Shown here piece after piece: positions 44,680 through 52,086 of a DNA stretch of 64,000 nt. The stretch's first letter is position 1. Each line of letters starts with the position of its first letter. The stretch is from Oscillospiraceae bacterium. Lineage in GTDB: Bacteria > Bacillota > Clostridia > Oscillospirales > Ruminococcaceae. A program made the position numbers and the translations under genes. Below the pieces are notes generated by a model. It made no database searches. It was not told where the DNA came from and saw nothing but the letters and a program-made list of their open reading frames with translations. Where the stretch lies: positions 1 through 64,000 of the forward strand of contig JAIKWY010000073.1 of NCBI GenBank assembly GCA_024684395.1, read 5' to 3'.

Positions 44680-46245
44680 TCAGGAATGCCGGTTCTCTAT
44701 ATTGATCTGCCTGCGGATGCCGGCATTGTTGACTGTATCCTCCGCCTCAAAGCTGAGCTGAAGCGATTCATTGAGCGAGAGCGTCTCTCTGACGGGCGTC
44801 CCCGGATCAACGGGCTCCGGTCGGGTCAAAATCGCTGTCAGCACCTCACGCCCCTGGAAGATGGCAGTATAGGGGACGCCGTCGATCACGGCATAGCAGC
44901 CCTTCTCGTAGGGATCGCTGCTCTCTTTCAGCACATCCGTCTCATAGATGCCATAGACGCTGCTGCGCCGCCGCTCTGCCGAGAGATTCCCCATTTTGCT
45001 CGCACCCTCTGCTGAAGCAGGGAGCGGATCGTTTTTCCGGATGAAGATCCGGAGCAGCGGCTCATCCCCCCGCTGCGGCACTGCTTCCACAATGCCGTAG
45101 CCATGCGGGGCAATGTTGGCAAGCCCCGGCTGCTTCGCTTCCTGAGAAGCCTCCGCAAGGAGCGCCGCACCCTCTGCAATGGCACGTTCCGGATGGAAGC
45201 ACCGTATCGAAGCCTTCTTCGGCAGAATGCCCGCCCGCCGGATGGATGCCTCGATCTGCGGCATATAGCTGCCGCCGCCGGTCAGGATCAGACTGCCGAT
45301 CTTCTTGTCCTTCTGCCGGTCAGTGATCCGCTGCAGGATGGAAACAGCCCGCTCCGCCAGATCCAGCGTTGCTTCCTCAAAATCCTCCCGGGTGATGTCC
45401 AGCTCGATATAATCGCCCTCGTTCTCGATCTCAATGCTGACACGATCCGCCGCACTGAGCTGTTCCTTGGCATCCACGGCAAAGGTCTTGAGCCGCCGCC
45501 GCAGTGCCGAAGAGGTGGACTTCCCCATCTGTTTGCGGTAAGCCCTTCCGAGCAGTCCCGCCATGACCTCGTCCCAGCATCGTCCGCCGAGCGTCCGGTC
45601 GCCGTCCTGGTCGATCACACGGAACGGCATGTCCCCGTCCGGGGCATGCTGCACCAGCGCCACATCGAGCGTACCGCCGCCGAGGTCAAAGACGAGCACA
45701 TAGTCGTCTGCCTTGCCGTGCGAATCCAGATACCGCACCGCCGAAGCGACCGGCTCCTGCACGACACGCTTGACTTCGACTTTCGTGCCGCTTGCGAGCT
45801 CTACAGCTTCCAGTGCAGAACGCAGCACCCGGACCTGTGCCTGGTCGAAGTCCACCGGCACCGTCATCACGACCTCCAGCACATCCGGCGAGAGCGCATA
45901 GCTGTCCCGCAGCATCGTCTCGGCATCCGTGAGGAACCGTGTCAGCATCCGCCGGACGATGTCAGCGGGGGTAAATTCCTTGTCACCGAGCATGAGCTTC
46001 TGTTCAAGGAGCTTCGCCTTGATGCACTCCACACCGAACTGCGGATGGTTCCGGAACCGCCGCTGTGCATCGGCGCCGAAGAGCTCCGCCTTGCCGTTGT
46101 TCCAGTACAGAGTCGGGATGCCCCGTGTGGCATAGCGTGTGGCAACGAGCGACTGCACCTGCTTGCGTCCCTTGCTGTCCACGCCGTGAACGAAGCCGAT
46201 ATAGGTATAATTATGACCAAAATCCAAACCGATCGAGATCTTCAT
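44680..46245 (-). CDS. Hsp70-family chaperone, divergent, altered phosphate-1 loop (second)
   Basis: This 521-residue protein shares the Hsp70 ATPase fold (phosphate-2 VLVFDLGGGTLDVALV; adenosine motif LILTGGGSYMPQIEASI), but its phosphate-1 loop reads IGLDFGHNYTYIGF where DxGTTNS is usual, so the two threonines that touch phosphate are replaced. It also lacks the C-terminal lid. The ATG after GGAAAGGAT was chosen. It is the first gene of the operon Hsp70-Hsp70-GrpE-like coil, behind a good promoter (46315-46343). Confidence 0.87.
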   Translation of the reverse strand: MKISIGLDFGHNYTYIGFVHGVDSKGRKQVQSLVATRYATRGIPTLYWNNGKAELFGADAQRRFRNHPQFGVECIKAKLLEQKLMLGDKEFTPADIVRRMLTRFLTDAETMLRDSYALSPDVLEVVMTVPVDFDQAQVRVLRSALEAVELASGTKVEVKRVVQEPVASAVRYLDSHGKADDYVLVFDLGGGTLDVALVQHAPDGDMPFRVIDQDGDRTLGGRCWDEVMAGLLGRAYRKQMGKSTSSALRRRLKTFAVDAKEQLSAADRVSIEIENEGDYIELDITREDFEEATLDLAERAVSILQRITDRQKDKKIGSLILTGGGSYMPQIEASIRRAGILPKKASIRCFHPERAIAEGAALLAEASQEAKQPGLANIAPHGYGIVEAVPQRGDEPLLRIFIRKNDPLPASAEGASKMGNLSAERRRSSVYGIYETDVLKESSDPYEKGCYAVIDGVPYTAIFQGREVLTAILTRPEPVDPGTPVRETLSLNESLQLSFEAEDTVNNAGIRRQINIENRHS

Positions 46246-46314
46246 GATGCAGATCCTTTCCACGCAGCGCAAAGCGCAGCACTGCGTTTTTTGGCATATC
46301 AGTAACTATGTAAC

Positions 46315-46343
46315 ATTTTAGCATATCTATGCAAAAAAGTCAA
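46315..46343 (-). promoter_or_regulatory. Promoter of the Hsp70/Hsp70/GrpE-coil operon
   Basis: TTGACT (46338-46343), 17 nt ending in TGC, TAAAAT (46315-46320) on the minus strand. No CIRCE operator is visible. Confidence 0.8.
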
Positions 46344-46357
46344 GGTAAGTCCGGCTA

Positions 46358-46822
46358 TCATTCGACCAGAGCCCGCAGCTTTGCGATCTCTTCCTTCTCC
46401 TCATCGGTGACGATGCCGTCGCTCATGGACATGATCCCGCAGCTGAGCAGCACCAGCTCCCGGAAGGACGCCGCCAGCCGGGGGTTGATCGACCGCAGGA
46501 GCTTCATGCTGTCGATGATGACCTTCTCATTGGAGGCGCTGTGCAGCGGCGAATCGAGCCCGTCAAGCGCCTTGTCGAGCTCCTTCTGGGTATAGGTGAA
46601 GCCGAAGAACTCGTTGAGATAATCGACCTCTTTCTGGCTGACCCAGCCGTCGGCGGTGATGATGCGGAGGATCATGATGAGCAGCTCACGGGTATAGTAA
46701 GCGCCCATATCCCCGAGGTTTTCGGTACTCCAGTCGCCCTCCTCCTGCACGGCATCGCAGCCGATGAGGAAGCGCTCATATTTCAGCTTGAAGCTCTCAG
46801 CATATTCCTGGATCTTGCTCAT
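46358..46822 (-). CDS. TerB-like (tellurite-resistance-fold) protein
   Basis: The 154-residue cytosolic protein has the TerB helical pattern with two acidic, metal-binding-like turns: LRIITADGWVSQKEVDYLNEFFG and a later MSMSDGIVTDEEKEEIAKL. TerB-fold proteins occur in stress and defence gene clusters and are thought to sense ions or bind membranes. It sits directly upstream of, and in the same direction as, the Hsp70 operon, with its own promoter. The start follows AGGAGGAG. No other ter gene is in the window. Confidence 0.72.
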   Translation of the reverse strand: MSKIQEYAESFKLKYERFLIGCDAVQEEGDWSTENLGDMGAYYTRELLIMILRIITADGWVSQKEVDYLNEFFGFTYTQKELDKALDGLDSPLHSASNEKVIIDSMKLLRSINPRLAASFRELVLLSCGIMSMSDGIVTDEEKEEIAKLRALVE

Positions 46823-46882
46823 GACATTCTCCTCCTGTTTTGTGAGATCTCTGGTATCATCCATAATGGATGCTATGCATTT

Positions 46883-46912
46883 ATTATAGCATAAAAACGG
46901 CGCATTTGTCAA
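46883..46912 (-). promoter_or_regulatory. Promoter of the TerB-like gene, embedded in an upstream terminator
   Basis: TTGACA (46907-46912), 18 nt, TATAAT (46883-46888). The -35 lies inside the hairpin that ends the LRR-dockerin gene. The -10 overlaps a GCATAGCATCC-type palindrome like that at 40684. Confidence 0.8.
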
Positions 46913-46929
46913 TGAAAACAAATGCGCCG
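46892..46929 (-). terminator. Terminator of the LRR-dockerin gene
   Basis: A perfect 12-bp stem CGGCGCATTTGT/ACAAATGCGCCG with an 8-nt loop, then TTTTT on the minus strand, 18 nt past the stop codon. Confidence 0.92.
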
Positions 46930-46946
46930 GAATCATACAATTTAAT

Positions 46947-48710
46947 TTAAGCAAGGGTTGCGAGGTAGTCGGCAATAGAGTCGGTGCCGCCCGCCCCGAC
47001 ATAGGCGGCGTAGATCAGAATGAGGGCAGCGTCCGAGGCGTTGACGGAGCCGTCGCTGTTGATGTCGGCGGCTTTCATCTGCGTATCCGTCAGACCGTAA
47101 TCTCCGCCTGCGCCCGCTGCGGCGGCAGCGATCAGGATGATGGCAGCATCCGAAGCGTTGATGACCCCGTCATTGTTCAGGTCGCCGGATGAGATGTCGT
47201 CCTCCGGTTCACCATCCAGCGTAACAAAGGTGATGCCGTACTTTTCCGCATAGGCTTGTGCGGTGGAGTCTCTGTAGCCGTAGATGGTGCCGGTGCAGTA
47301 GTAATTGGCGGTACCGGGACGACCCGTATTGCCGAATGTGTCTTCTCTGTCATATATTTCACAATCACGGCTCAATATTGTCACAGAGTTTAACTTATCA
47401 CAGATCATAAAAGCTTGGTTTCCGATACTCTTCACGCTCTCCGGGATGGTAATGAATTCCAAACTTGTACAGTAAAAGAATGCTCCTTCTCCAATTTCCG
47501 TAACAGCATCCGGGATATTGACGGATGCAAGATTTCTGCAACGATAGAAACTCAAGTCTCCAATACTCGTAACACTGCCCGGGATCTCCAGAGAGGTCAA
47601 CTCGGTATTTTCAATAAAAGCTTCCCCTGAAATTTGCGTCACGCCGTTGGGAATGATAACATCACCTTTGCAGGTGGTGCCATCTATCAGGACATTGTTG
47701 ACTATCACCATCGGGTTATTTTTGATCTGTGTTTTCAACCAGAGTGTCCCCGAAAACGCTTCTGCATCAATGCGTGTCACGCTTTCAGGAATAGTGATGG
47801 TTGAAAGGCGAGAACAGCCGTTAAAAGCCTCCTTTCCTATGCTTGTTACGCTGTCAGGTAGATGAATATACTGTAGCGATTCTTTCATATAGAACGCCCC
47901 TGCGCCTATTGCTGTAATCGTATCCGGGATGATAAAACTGCTTCCTGTTTCCCGAGCATCTACCAGGACACCGTTAACAACAACAAGCGGCTCCTGGCTT
48001 TGCTGTGCCTCCAACCACGGCGTGTTATCAAACGACAGGACTCCAAATTCTGTCAGGTTTTCCGGAAACGTGATTGTTTCCAAAGCAGAACAGTCTGCAA
48101 ATGCGTAGTCACCGATTTTTGCGACTTGATCCGGAATCTGAAAGGAAGTCAGACTGGTACAGCTACGAAACATTCTGTCCTCAATACAAGTGAGCTTCGA
48201 TGGCAGTTCAATAGATGTCAGCCCGCTACAGTTGCTGAAAGTATCAGTACCGATCTTTGTTACGGAATCAGGGATGGTTACTGATGTCAGATTGGAACAG
48301 CCCGAAAAGGCATAAGCACCGATGCTGATCACACTACTCGGGATGGTGACTGAAGTCAATTTGGAACTTGCACGGAATGCATGATCACCGATGCTTGTTA
48401 CGCCATCCTGGATAATGACCGTTTTGATTTCTGGAATACTCCAGCTATTGTATTTATTGAGCCAGCTATCCAAATCTGTCCACGGTGTACTGTCTCTTGA
48501 ATCAGAGTAATTATCCATTTCCCCCGTTCCGCTGATCGTCAGCGTTCCCGCATCATCCAACGTCCATGTCAGATTCTCTCCGCATGTTCCGGAGTATTCC
48601 TCCGCACTTGCGATGATGCTGACCAATTCTGTGATTGCTGGCAGCGGTGCGCAGGCGCCAACCAATGCCATAGCCGTCAAAAATGCAGCCGCTTTTTTAA
48701 ATCTCATCAT
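46947..48710 (-). CDS. Secreted BspA-type leucine-rich-repeat protein with dockerin
   Basis: The 587-residue protein has a signal peptide (RFKKAAAFLTAMALVGACAPL), a short N-terminal beta module (SGTCGENLTWTLDDAGTLTI), many LRR_5 repeats (for example LTSVTIPDSVTKIGTDTFSNC) and a C-terminal dockerin (SGDLNNDGVINASDAAIILI...GSVNASDAALILIYAA). BspA-type LRRs usually mediate attachment. The dockerin would place this module on a scaffoldin or the cell surface. Base composition in the LRR part is more AT-rich than its neighbours, which may point to separate origin. The start follows TGGAGGAT. It is monocistronic. Confidence 0.88.
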   Translation of the reverse strand: MMRFKKAAAFLTAMALVGACAPLPAITELVSIIASAEEYSGTCGENLTWTLDDAGTLTISGTGEMDNYSDSRDSTPWTDLDSWLNKYNSWSIPEIKTVIIQDGVTSIGDHAFRASSKLTSVTIPSSVISIGAYAFSGCSNLTSVTIPDSVTKIGTDTFSNCSGLTSIELPSKLTCIEDRMFRSCTSLTSFQIPDQVAKIGDYAFADCSALETITFPENLTEFGVLSFDNTPWLEAQQSQEPLVVVNGVLVDARETGSSFIIPDTITAIGAGAFYMKESLQYIHLPDSVTSIGKEAFNGCSRLSTITIPESVTRIDAEAFSGTLWLKTQIKNNPMVIVNNVLIDGTTCKGDVIIPNGVTQISGEAFIENTELTSLEIPGSVTSIGDLSFYRCRNLASVNIPDAVTEIGEGAFFYCTSLEFITIPESVKSIGNQAFMICDKLNSVTILSRDCEIYDREDTFGNTGRPGTANYYCTGTIYGYRDSTAQAYAEKYGITFVTLDGEPEDDISSGDLNNDGVINASDAAIILIAAAAAGAGGDYGLTDTQMKAADINSDGSVNASDAALILIYAAYVGAGGTDSIADYLATLA

Positions 48711-48752
48711 GTATCCTCCATTTCTGGCGAAAATCCGCCTTGAATCACAATT

Positions 48753-48781
48753 ATTATATCACATCTATACGAAAAAGTCAA
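48753..48781 (-). promoter_or_regulatory. Promoter of the LRR-dockerin gene
   Basis: TTGACT (48776-48781), 17 nt ending in TGA, TATAAT (48753-48758) on the minus strand. Confidence 0.85.
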
Positions 48782-48787
48782 CTATAT

Positions 48788-48817
48788 TTGTATCATTACA
48801 TTCACAAGAGTTATACT
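48788..48817 (+). promoter_or_regulatory. Promoter of the XRE regulator gene
   Basis: TTGTAT (48788-48793), 18 nt, TATACT (48812-48817), divergent from and close to the LRR-dockerin promoter, so one operator could serve both. Confidence 0.6.
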
Positions 48818-48855
48818 TATATGTGGTAAACTATTATTTGATGGAGGGTACAAAT

Positions 48856-49155
48856 ATGGTTGACTTTGGTGCAAAATTAAAAAAACTGCGCATGGATGCC
48901 GGAATGACGCAACAGCAGCTTGCTGAGAAGATATGGGTAACAAAAACCAGTATCAGTTATTATGAGCTTTCTGATCGTATGCCCTCCCCCGAAGTCCTCG
49001 TCAAGCTTGCGGCAGCCTTCCATGTGACGACCGACTACCTCCTTGGACTGGAGGAGAAGAAAAAATACCTTGACGTGAGCGACCTTCCCGAGGAAGACAT
49101 CGCCCTCCTCGAACAGATGGCAGCAAGACTCCGCACACTTCGCCGGGACGAATAG
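48856..49155 (+). CDS. XRE-family HTH transcriptional regulator
   Basis: This 99-residue DNA-binding protein has a Cro/C1-type helix-turn-helix (GAKLKKLRMDAGMTQQQLAE, then KTSISYYELSDRMPSPEVL and FHVTTDYLLGLE). A short acidic helical tail (SDLPEEDIALLEQMAARL) may form the dimer. The start ATG follows ATGGAGGG. It is divergent from the LRR-dockerin gene with promoters only 7 nt apart, so it is a plausible local regulator of it (inference from context). Confidence 0.88.
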   Translation: MVDFGAKLKKLRMDAGMTQQQLAEKIWVTKTSISYYELSDRMPSPEVLVKLAAAFHVTTDYLLGLEEKKKYLDVSDLPEEDIALLEQMAARLRTLRRDE

Positions 49156-49173
49156 CGCCCCGGCTGTTTTTAT

Positions 49174-49202
49174 GCCCTAAAACCGCCTTTTTTAGGGCTT
49201 TT
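49174..49202 (+). terminator. Terminator of the XRE regulator gene
   Basis: GCCCTAAAA/TTTTAGGGC stem, then TTTT. Confidence 0.85.
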
Positions 49203-49207
49203 GCCTA

Positions 49208-49236
49208 TTGACATTTGTTCGGAAATATAGTATAAT
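49208..49236 (+). promoter_or_regulatory. Promoter of the C39 lipoprotein gene
   Basis: TTGACA (49208-49213), 17 nt, TATAAT (49231-49236): consensus in both boxes. Confidence 0.92.
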
Positions 49237-49278
49237 GATGTAGATATTTGTCCAGAATCGCCGAAAGGAGGGGAACCG

Positions 49279-50202
49279 ATGCATCGAGTGCTGAAACGCT
49301 GTCTTGCGCTGCTGACAGCGGCAGTCCTGTGCTGCGCAGCCACAGGCTGTCAGAGCAAGGACAAAGCACCGGCAGAAGCGGAGATGATCGGTCCCGAGCT
49401 CCCGGCGGCGACCGCACCGACCGAGCCGGAAACGACCGAGCCGGAGCCGACCACCGAGCCGGAAACGAAACCGCCCGCCCCCGCCGAAGCAATGGTCGAG
49501 AACGTGCCGTTCTACACCCAGCGTGGACTGCTCCCGACAGGCTGCGAGCTGGTCAGCGCCAAGATGGTGCTGGAATTTTACACCGGCAAGGAGGTGCCGA
49601 TCGAGGAAGTGGTCGAGCATACCACCTGCGCCTATCCCGAGTGGAAGGACGGCAAGGGCTGTGCGCCGCACCCGGAACACGCCTTCATCGGCAGCCCCTA
49701 TGACGAGACGAGCTATGGCTGCTTTGCCCCGGTCATCGTGGAGATGATGAACCAGCTCCTCCCGGAGGGCTATGAAGCGGTCGATATGACCGGCGCCGAT
49801 CTACAGGATCTGGCAGAGACCTTCATCCCCGAGGGCACGCCCGTCATCATGTGGGCGACGATCGGGATGCTCAACGAGTTCCCGTGGCGCAGCTGGTACC
49901 TGATGGATGAGGAAGGCAACCCGACGGACGATTTCTATAACTGGATGGCATTGGAGCACTGCCTGGTGCTGGTCGGCTATGACGAGGACTACTACTACTT
50001 CAACGACCCCAACCGCTATGCAGCGAACACCGCCTATAAAAAGAGCATCGTGGATGAACGCTATACCACAATGGGGCGCTACTGCGTCGTTGTCCAGCCC
50101 TATGACGAGGAGGAAACGATCGACCGTGACCGCATGGATCCCGACCTGACCGAGGAGGATCCCATCCCGGAGCCCGTCCCGATCGAGACAACAGCGCCTT
50201 GA
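49279..50202 (+). CDS. Secreted C39-like cysteine peptidase, probable lipoprotein
   Basis: The 307-residue protein has a lipoprotein-type leader (LKRCLALLTAAVLCCAATGC, with Cys24 a possible lipid site), a Pro/Thr/Glu linker and a C39_2 papain-fold domain. Catalytic residues are visible: Cys in LPTGCELVSAKMVLEF, His in LEHCLVLVGYD and Asn/Asp in FNDPNRY. It ends in a Pro/Glu-rich tail. Related proteins are surface proteases or bacteriocin-like processing enzymes; no peptide substrate is near. RBS AAAGGAGGGG. The downstream Fur gene's promoter overlaps its stop codon. Confidence 0.85.
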   Translation: MHRVLKRCLALLTAAVLCCAATGCQSKDKAPAEAEMIGPELPAATAPTEPETTEPEPTTEPETKPPAPAEAMVENVPFYTQRGLLPTGCELVSAKMVLEFYTGKEVPIEEVVEHTTCAYPEWKDGKGCAPHPEHAFIGSPYDETSYGCFAPVIVEMMNQLLPEGYEAVDMTGADLQDLAETFIPEGTPVIMWATIGMLNEFPWRSWYLMDEEGNPTDDFYNWMALEHCLVLVGYDEDYYYFNDPNRYAANTAYKKSIVDERYTTMGRYCVVVQPYDEEETIDRDRMDPDLTEEDPIPEPVPIETTAP

Positions 50203-50227
50203 CAAAAATAGGCAGCTGTGCTATACT
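50199..50227 (+). promoter_or_regulatory. Promoter of the Fur-family gene
   Basis: TTGACA (50199-50204), 17 nt ending in TGC, TATACT (50222-50227). The -35 overlaps the stop codon of the C39 lipoprotein gene. Confidence 0.9.
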
Positions 50228-50259
50228 AAGAATGAAAATTGATCCCAAGGAGGCAGCCC

Positions 50260-50676
50260 ATGAAGCAGTCCGGCGGCTACAAGACCAAACAAAAGGAGCA
50301 GATCCTGCAATATCTGACGAGCCATGAAGGGCAGCATGTCACCGCACAGGAGCTGTCCCGCCATCTTGAAGAGGAGGGCACCCCGGTCGGCACAGCGACG
50401 ATCTACCGCTGTCTTGACCAGCTCGTTTCGGAGGGTGTGCTGCGGAAATACACCTTTGACAGCCGCACCTGTGCCTGCTATGAATACCTGCCGCACAGCC
50501 ATGAATGCAAGCGCCATTTCCATCTGAAATGCCTGCAATGCGGCAAGCTCTACCATGTGACCTGCGAGCATCTGAGCGGTCTGGAGGATCATATCTTAGA
50601 GCACCACGGCTTCCAGATCGACCAGTCCAAGACGGTGCTCTACGGCATCTGTGCCGAGTGCCGGGAGAAGGAATAA
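50260..50676 (+). CDS. Fur-family metal-responsive repressor
   Basis: The 138-residue regulator has the Fur winged helix (KEQILQYLTSHEGQHVTAQE, then GTATIYRCLDQLVSEGVLRK) and a metal-binding dimer domain with HSHECKRHFHLKC, CLQC and CAEC; the two CxxC pairs would hold a structural zinc. The pattern is nearest Zur/PerR-type members, but the metal cannot be fixed by eye. The ATG 6 nt after CAAGGAGG was used. Monocistronic, with a clear terminator. No metal transporter is adjacent. Confidence 0.92.
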   Translation: MKQSGGYKTKQKEQILQYLTSHEGQHVTAQELSRHLEEEGTPVGTATIYRCLDQLVSEGVLRKYTFDSRTCACYEYLPHSHECKRHFHLKCLQCGKLYHVTCEHLSGLEDHILEHHGFQIDQSKTVLYGICAECREKE

Positions 50677-50682
50677 CAGCAG

Positions 50683-50713
50683 AAGGGACGCTTTGCAAAA
50701 AGCGTCCCTTTTC
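50683..50713 (+). terminator. Terminator of the Fur-family gene
   Basis: AAGGGACGCTTT/AAAGCGTCCCTT with loop GCAA, then TTTTC. Confidence 0.9.
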
Positions 50714-50752
50714 AGAGTATTCTTCCGTTCACACCATCAGCGCAGGAAGGCA

Positions 50753-50893
50753 TCAACTCTCCGGCAATGCCCCGGTTCGGGAGCTCCCCTGCGGCGGATA
50801 GATCCTCACCGGCGCATCATCCGCACCGTCCTGTACAGGCTGCACAGCGGGATGCGGCTGATAGATCCGGGTAGGCAGTTCGGTATCCTTCAT
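50753..50893 (-). CDS. 46-residue small protein
   Basis: A short frame starts with an ATG behind GGAGGATGCC and reads MKDTELPTRIYQPHPAV, then Asp/Pro-rich sequence and RIYPPQGSSRTG. It is soluble and contains two related RIYxP motifs. It begins 12 nt after the ferritin-like gene ends, so the two are likely cotranscribed. Function unknown. Confidence 0.6.
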   Translation of the reverse strand: MKDTELPTRIYQPHPAVQPVQDGADDAPVRIYPPQGSSRTGALPES

Positions 50894-50904
50894 GGCATCC
50901 TCCT

Positions 50905-51357
50905 TTACAGATAGGGCGTGATGCGGGCAAGGTACGCCTGCTCGTGGGACAGGATCTTCTCGCCCTGCATTTTCAGCTCGCCCGGGATGTTGGGGTTATG
51001 GTTGAGCAGCTGCCGCAGCTGCACCATGCCCATGTTCGTCCCCTCCACCATGAGCTTGGCAGCGGTCTCGGCGGACATGCCGAGCTTCGCCTTCATGCGG
51101 ATCATGAGCTTTGTCCAGTACCGTGCCGTCTTGCCGCTTTCGAGGGGTTCGAGCCAGATATCCGCCATCTGACGGCGGATGCTCTGCATCTGGTTTCGGT
51201 AATAGGTGCGCTGTGCAAACAGCTCTTTTCGCAGGCGCATGTCCTGCACCTCCGGCAGAAGCGCCGAAATGCCGTCAGCCCCGACGGCAGCATTTTTATA
51301 GAACCCGCTCAGTACATTCTCCACCGGATTCCCGGTGGTATGGTCGATCGTTTCCAT
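50905..51357 (-). CDS. Ferritin-like four-helix protein (DUF2383-like)
   Basis: The 150-residue protein is all-helical with four amphipathic helices: NPVENVLSGFYKNAAVGADG, LRKELFAQRTYYRNQMQSI, a basic one (MIRMKAKLGMSAETAAKLM) and EGTNMGMVQLRQLLNH. The Glu/His positions recall the DUF2383 group of ferritin-like proteins, some of which appear in spore coats; metal ligands are not certain. The ATG after AAAGGAGC was used. It heads a two-gene unit with the 46-residue protein. Confidence 0.6.
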   Translation of the reverse strand: METIDHTTGNPVENVLSGFYKNAAVGADGISALLPEVQDMRLRKELFAQRTYYRNQMQSIRRQMADIWLEPLESGKTARYWTKLMIRMKAKLGMSAETAAKLMVEGTNMGMVQLRQLLNHNPNIPGELKMQGEKILSHEQAYLARITPYL

Positions 51358-51430
51358 CTGACTGCTCCTTTCTGTGTCGGTCTGCCAATAGTATGGAGCG
51401 ATCAGCGAAAAATATACATGCAGGGGATGA

Positions 51431-51928
51431 ATGATCATGATAAAACAAATTCTGCGCATCATCGGCAGCTATCTGCTTGCAGAGGTGCTGACACTGTTCA
51501 TAGATCTCACACTGTCCTTTTCGGGCACAACGCTCATGCGCATCTTGTGCAGCATCTGCACGCTCGGCATTCTGCTCGGTCTGATGGCAAACAGCGGCTA
51601 CGCAGCAGCCCTTGCCGATGCCAGAGCAAAACGCACGCCCTCTCTGCCCCGTGCGATGCTGTACGGGCTTTGCGGTACGGCGATCCCGGCGGTGCTCTGG
51701 GGAATGCTGACAGCCGCACGGGCGGGGCTGCTGCCGGGGGATTTTTATCGCCTGTATAAGCTGCTGTGTGCGCCGTTCCTGAGCATCTGCAATCTGCTCT
51801 CAGCGGATGTGGAAGCATCGAGCCTCCCGCCCTGGGGCATGATCGTGCTGGCAGCACTGACCCTGACCCCGTGCATAGCGGTCATGACCGCCTGTCTCCT
51901 TACCGGAAAGACAAAGAGAAACGCCTGA
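51431..51928 (+). CDS. Membrane protein of unknown function
   Basis: This 165-residue protein has about four hydrophobic segments (IIGSYLLAEVLTLFIDL, ILCSICTLGILLGLMAN, MLYGLCGTAIPAVLWGML and MIVLAALTLTPCIAVMTACLL). No family is recognised. The first ATG is preceded by CAGGGGATGA; a second ATG two codons on is also possible. Its upstream region overlaps the unused upstream codons of the divergent ferritin-like gene. The terminator stem begins in its last codons. Confidence 0.7.
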   Translation: MIMIKQILRIIGSYLLAEVLTLFIDLTLSFSGTTLMRILCSICTLGILLGLMANSGYAAALADARAKRTPSLPRAMLYGLCGTAIPAVLWGMLTAARAGLLPGDFYRLYKLLCAPFLSICNLLSADVEASSLPPWGMIVLAALTLTPCIAVMTACLLTGKTKRNA

Positions 51929-51954
51929 GCGGTTTTGGCTCGGGCGTTAATTTG
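51920..51954 (+). terminator. Terminator overlapping the end of the membrane protein gene
   Basis: AACGCCTGAGC and GCTCGGGCGTT pair around GGTTTTG, then AATTTG; the TGA stop lies inside the stem. Confidence 0.75.
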
Positions 51955-51987
51955 TCGAAAACGATGCTTTTACGGTGAAGCCCAGGA

Positions 51988-52086
51988 TGATTTTTTTGAT
52001 CAAACTTTTTTTCTCCAAAAAAAGTTTGTGGGAGTCCAGAGGGCAAAGCCCTTTGGTCGCTCACCGCAGTGAGCGAAATCCCCCTG
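51988..52086 (+). repeat. Intergenic repeat, family C, second copy
   Basis: TTTTTTTGATCAAACTTTTT, AGAGGGCAAAGCCCTTTGG and CGCTCACCGCAGTGAGCG match the first copy at 18925-19020 module by module. The repeat runs into the last codons of cbiD. Confidence 0.8.

Noticed and set aside
42997-46245. Housekeeping dnaK operon
   Set aside because: Both proteins lack the DnaK lid, no dnaJ or hrcA is near and no CIRCE element is seen.
46358-46822. Tellurite-resistance operon
   Set aside because: Only a TerB-like gene is present; no terC, terD or terE neighbours.
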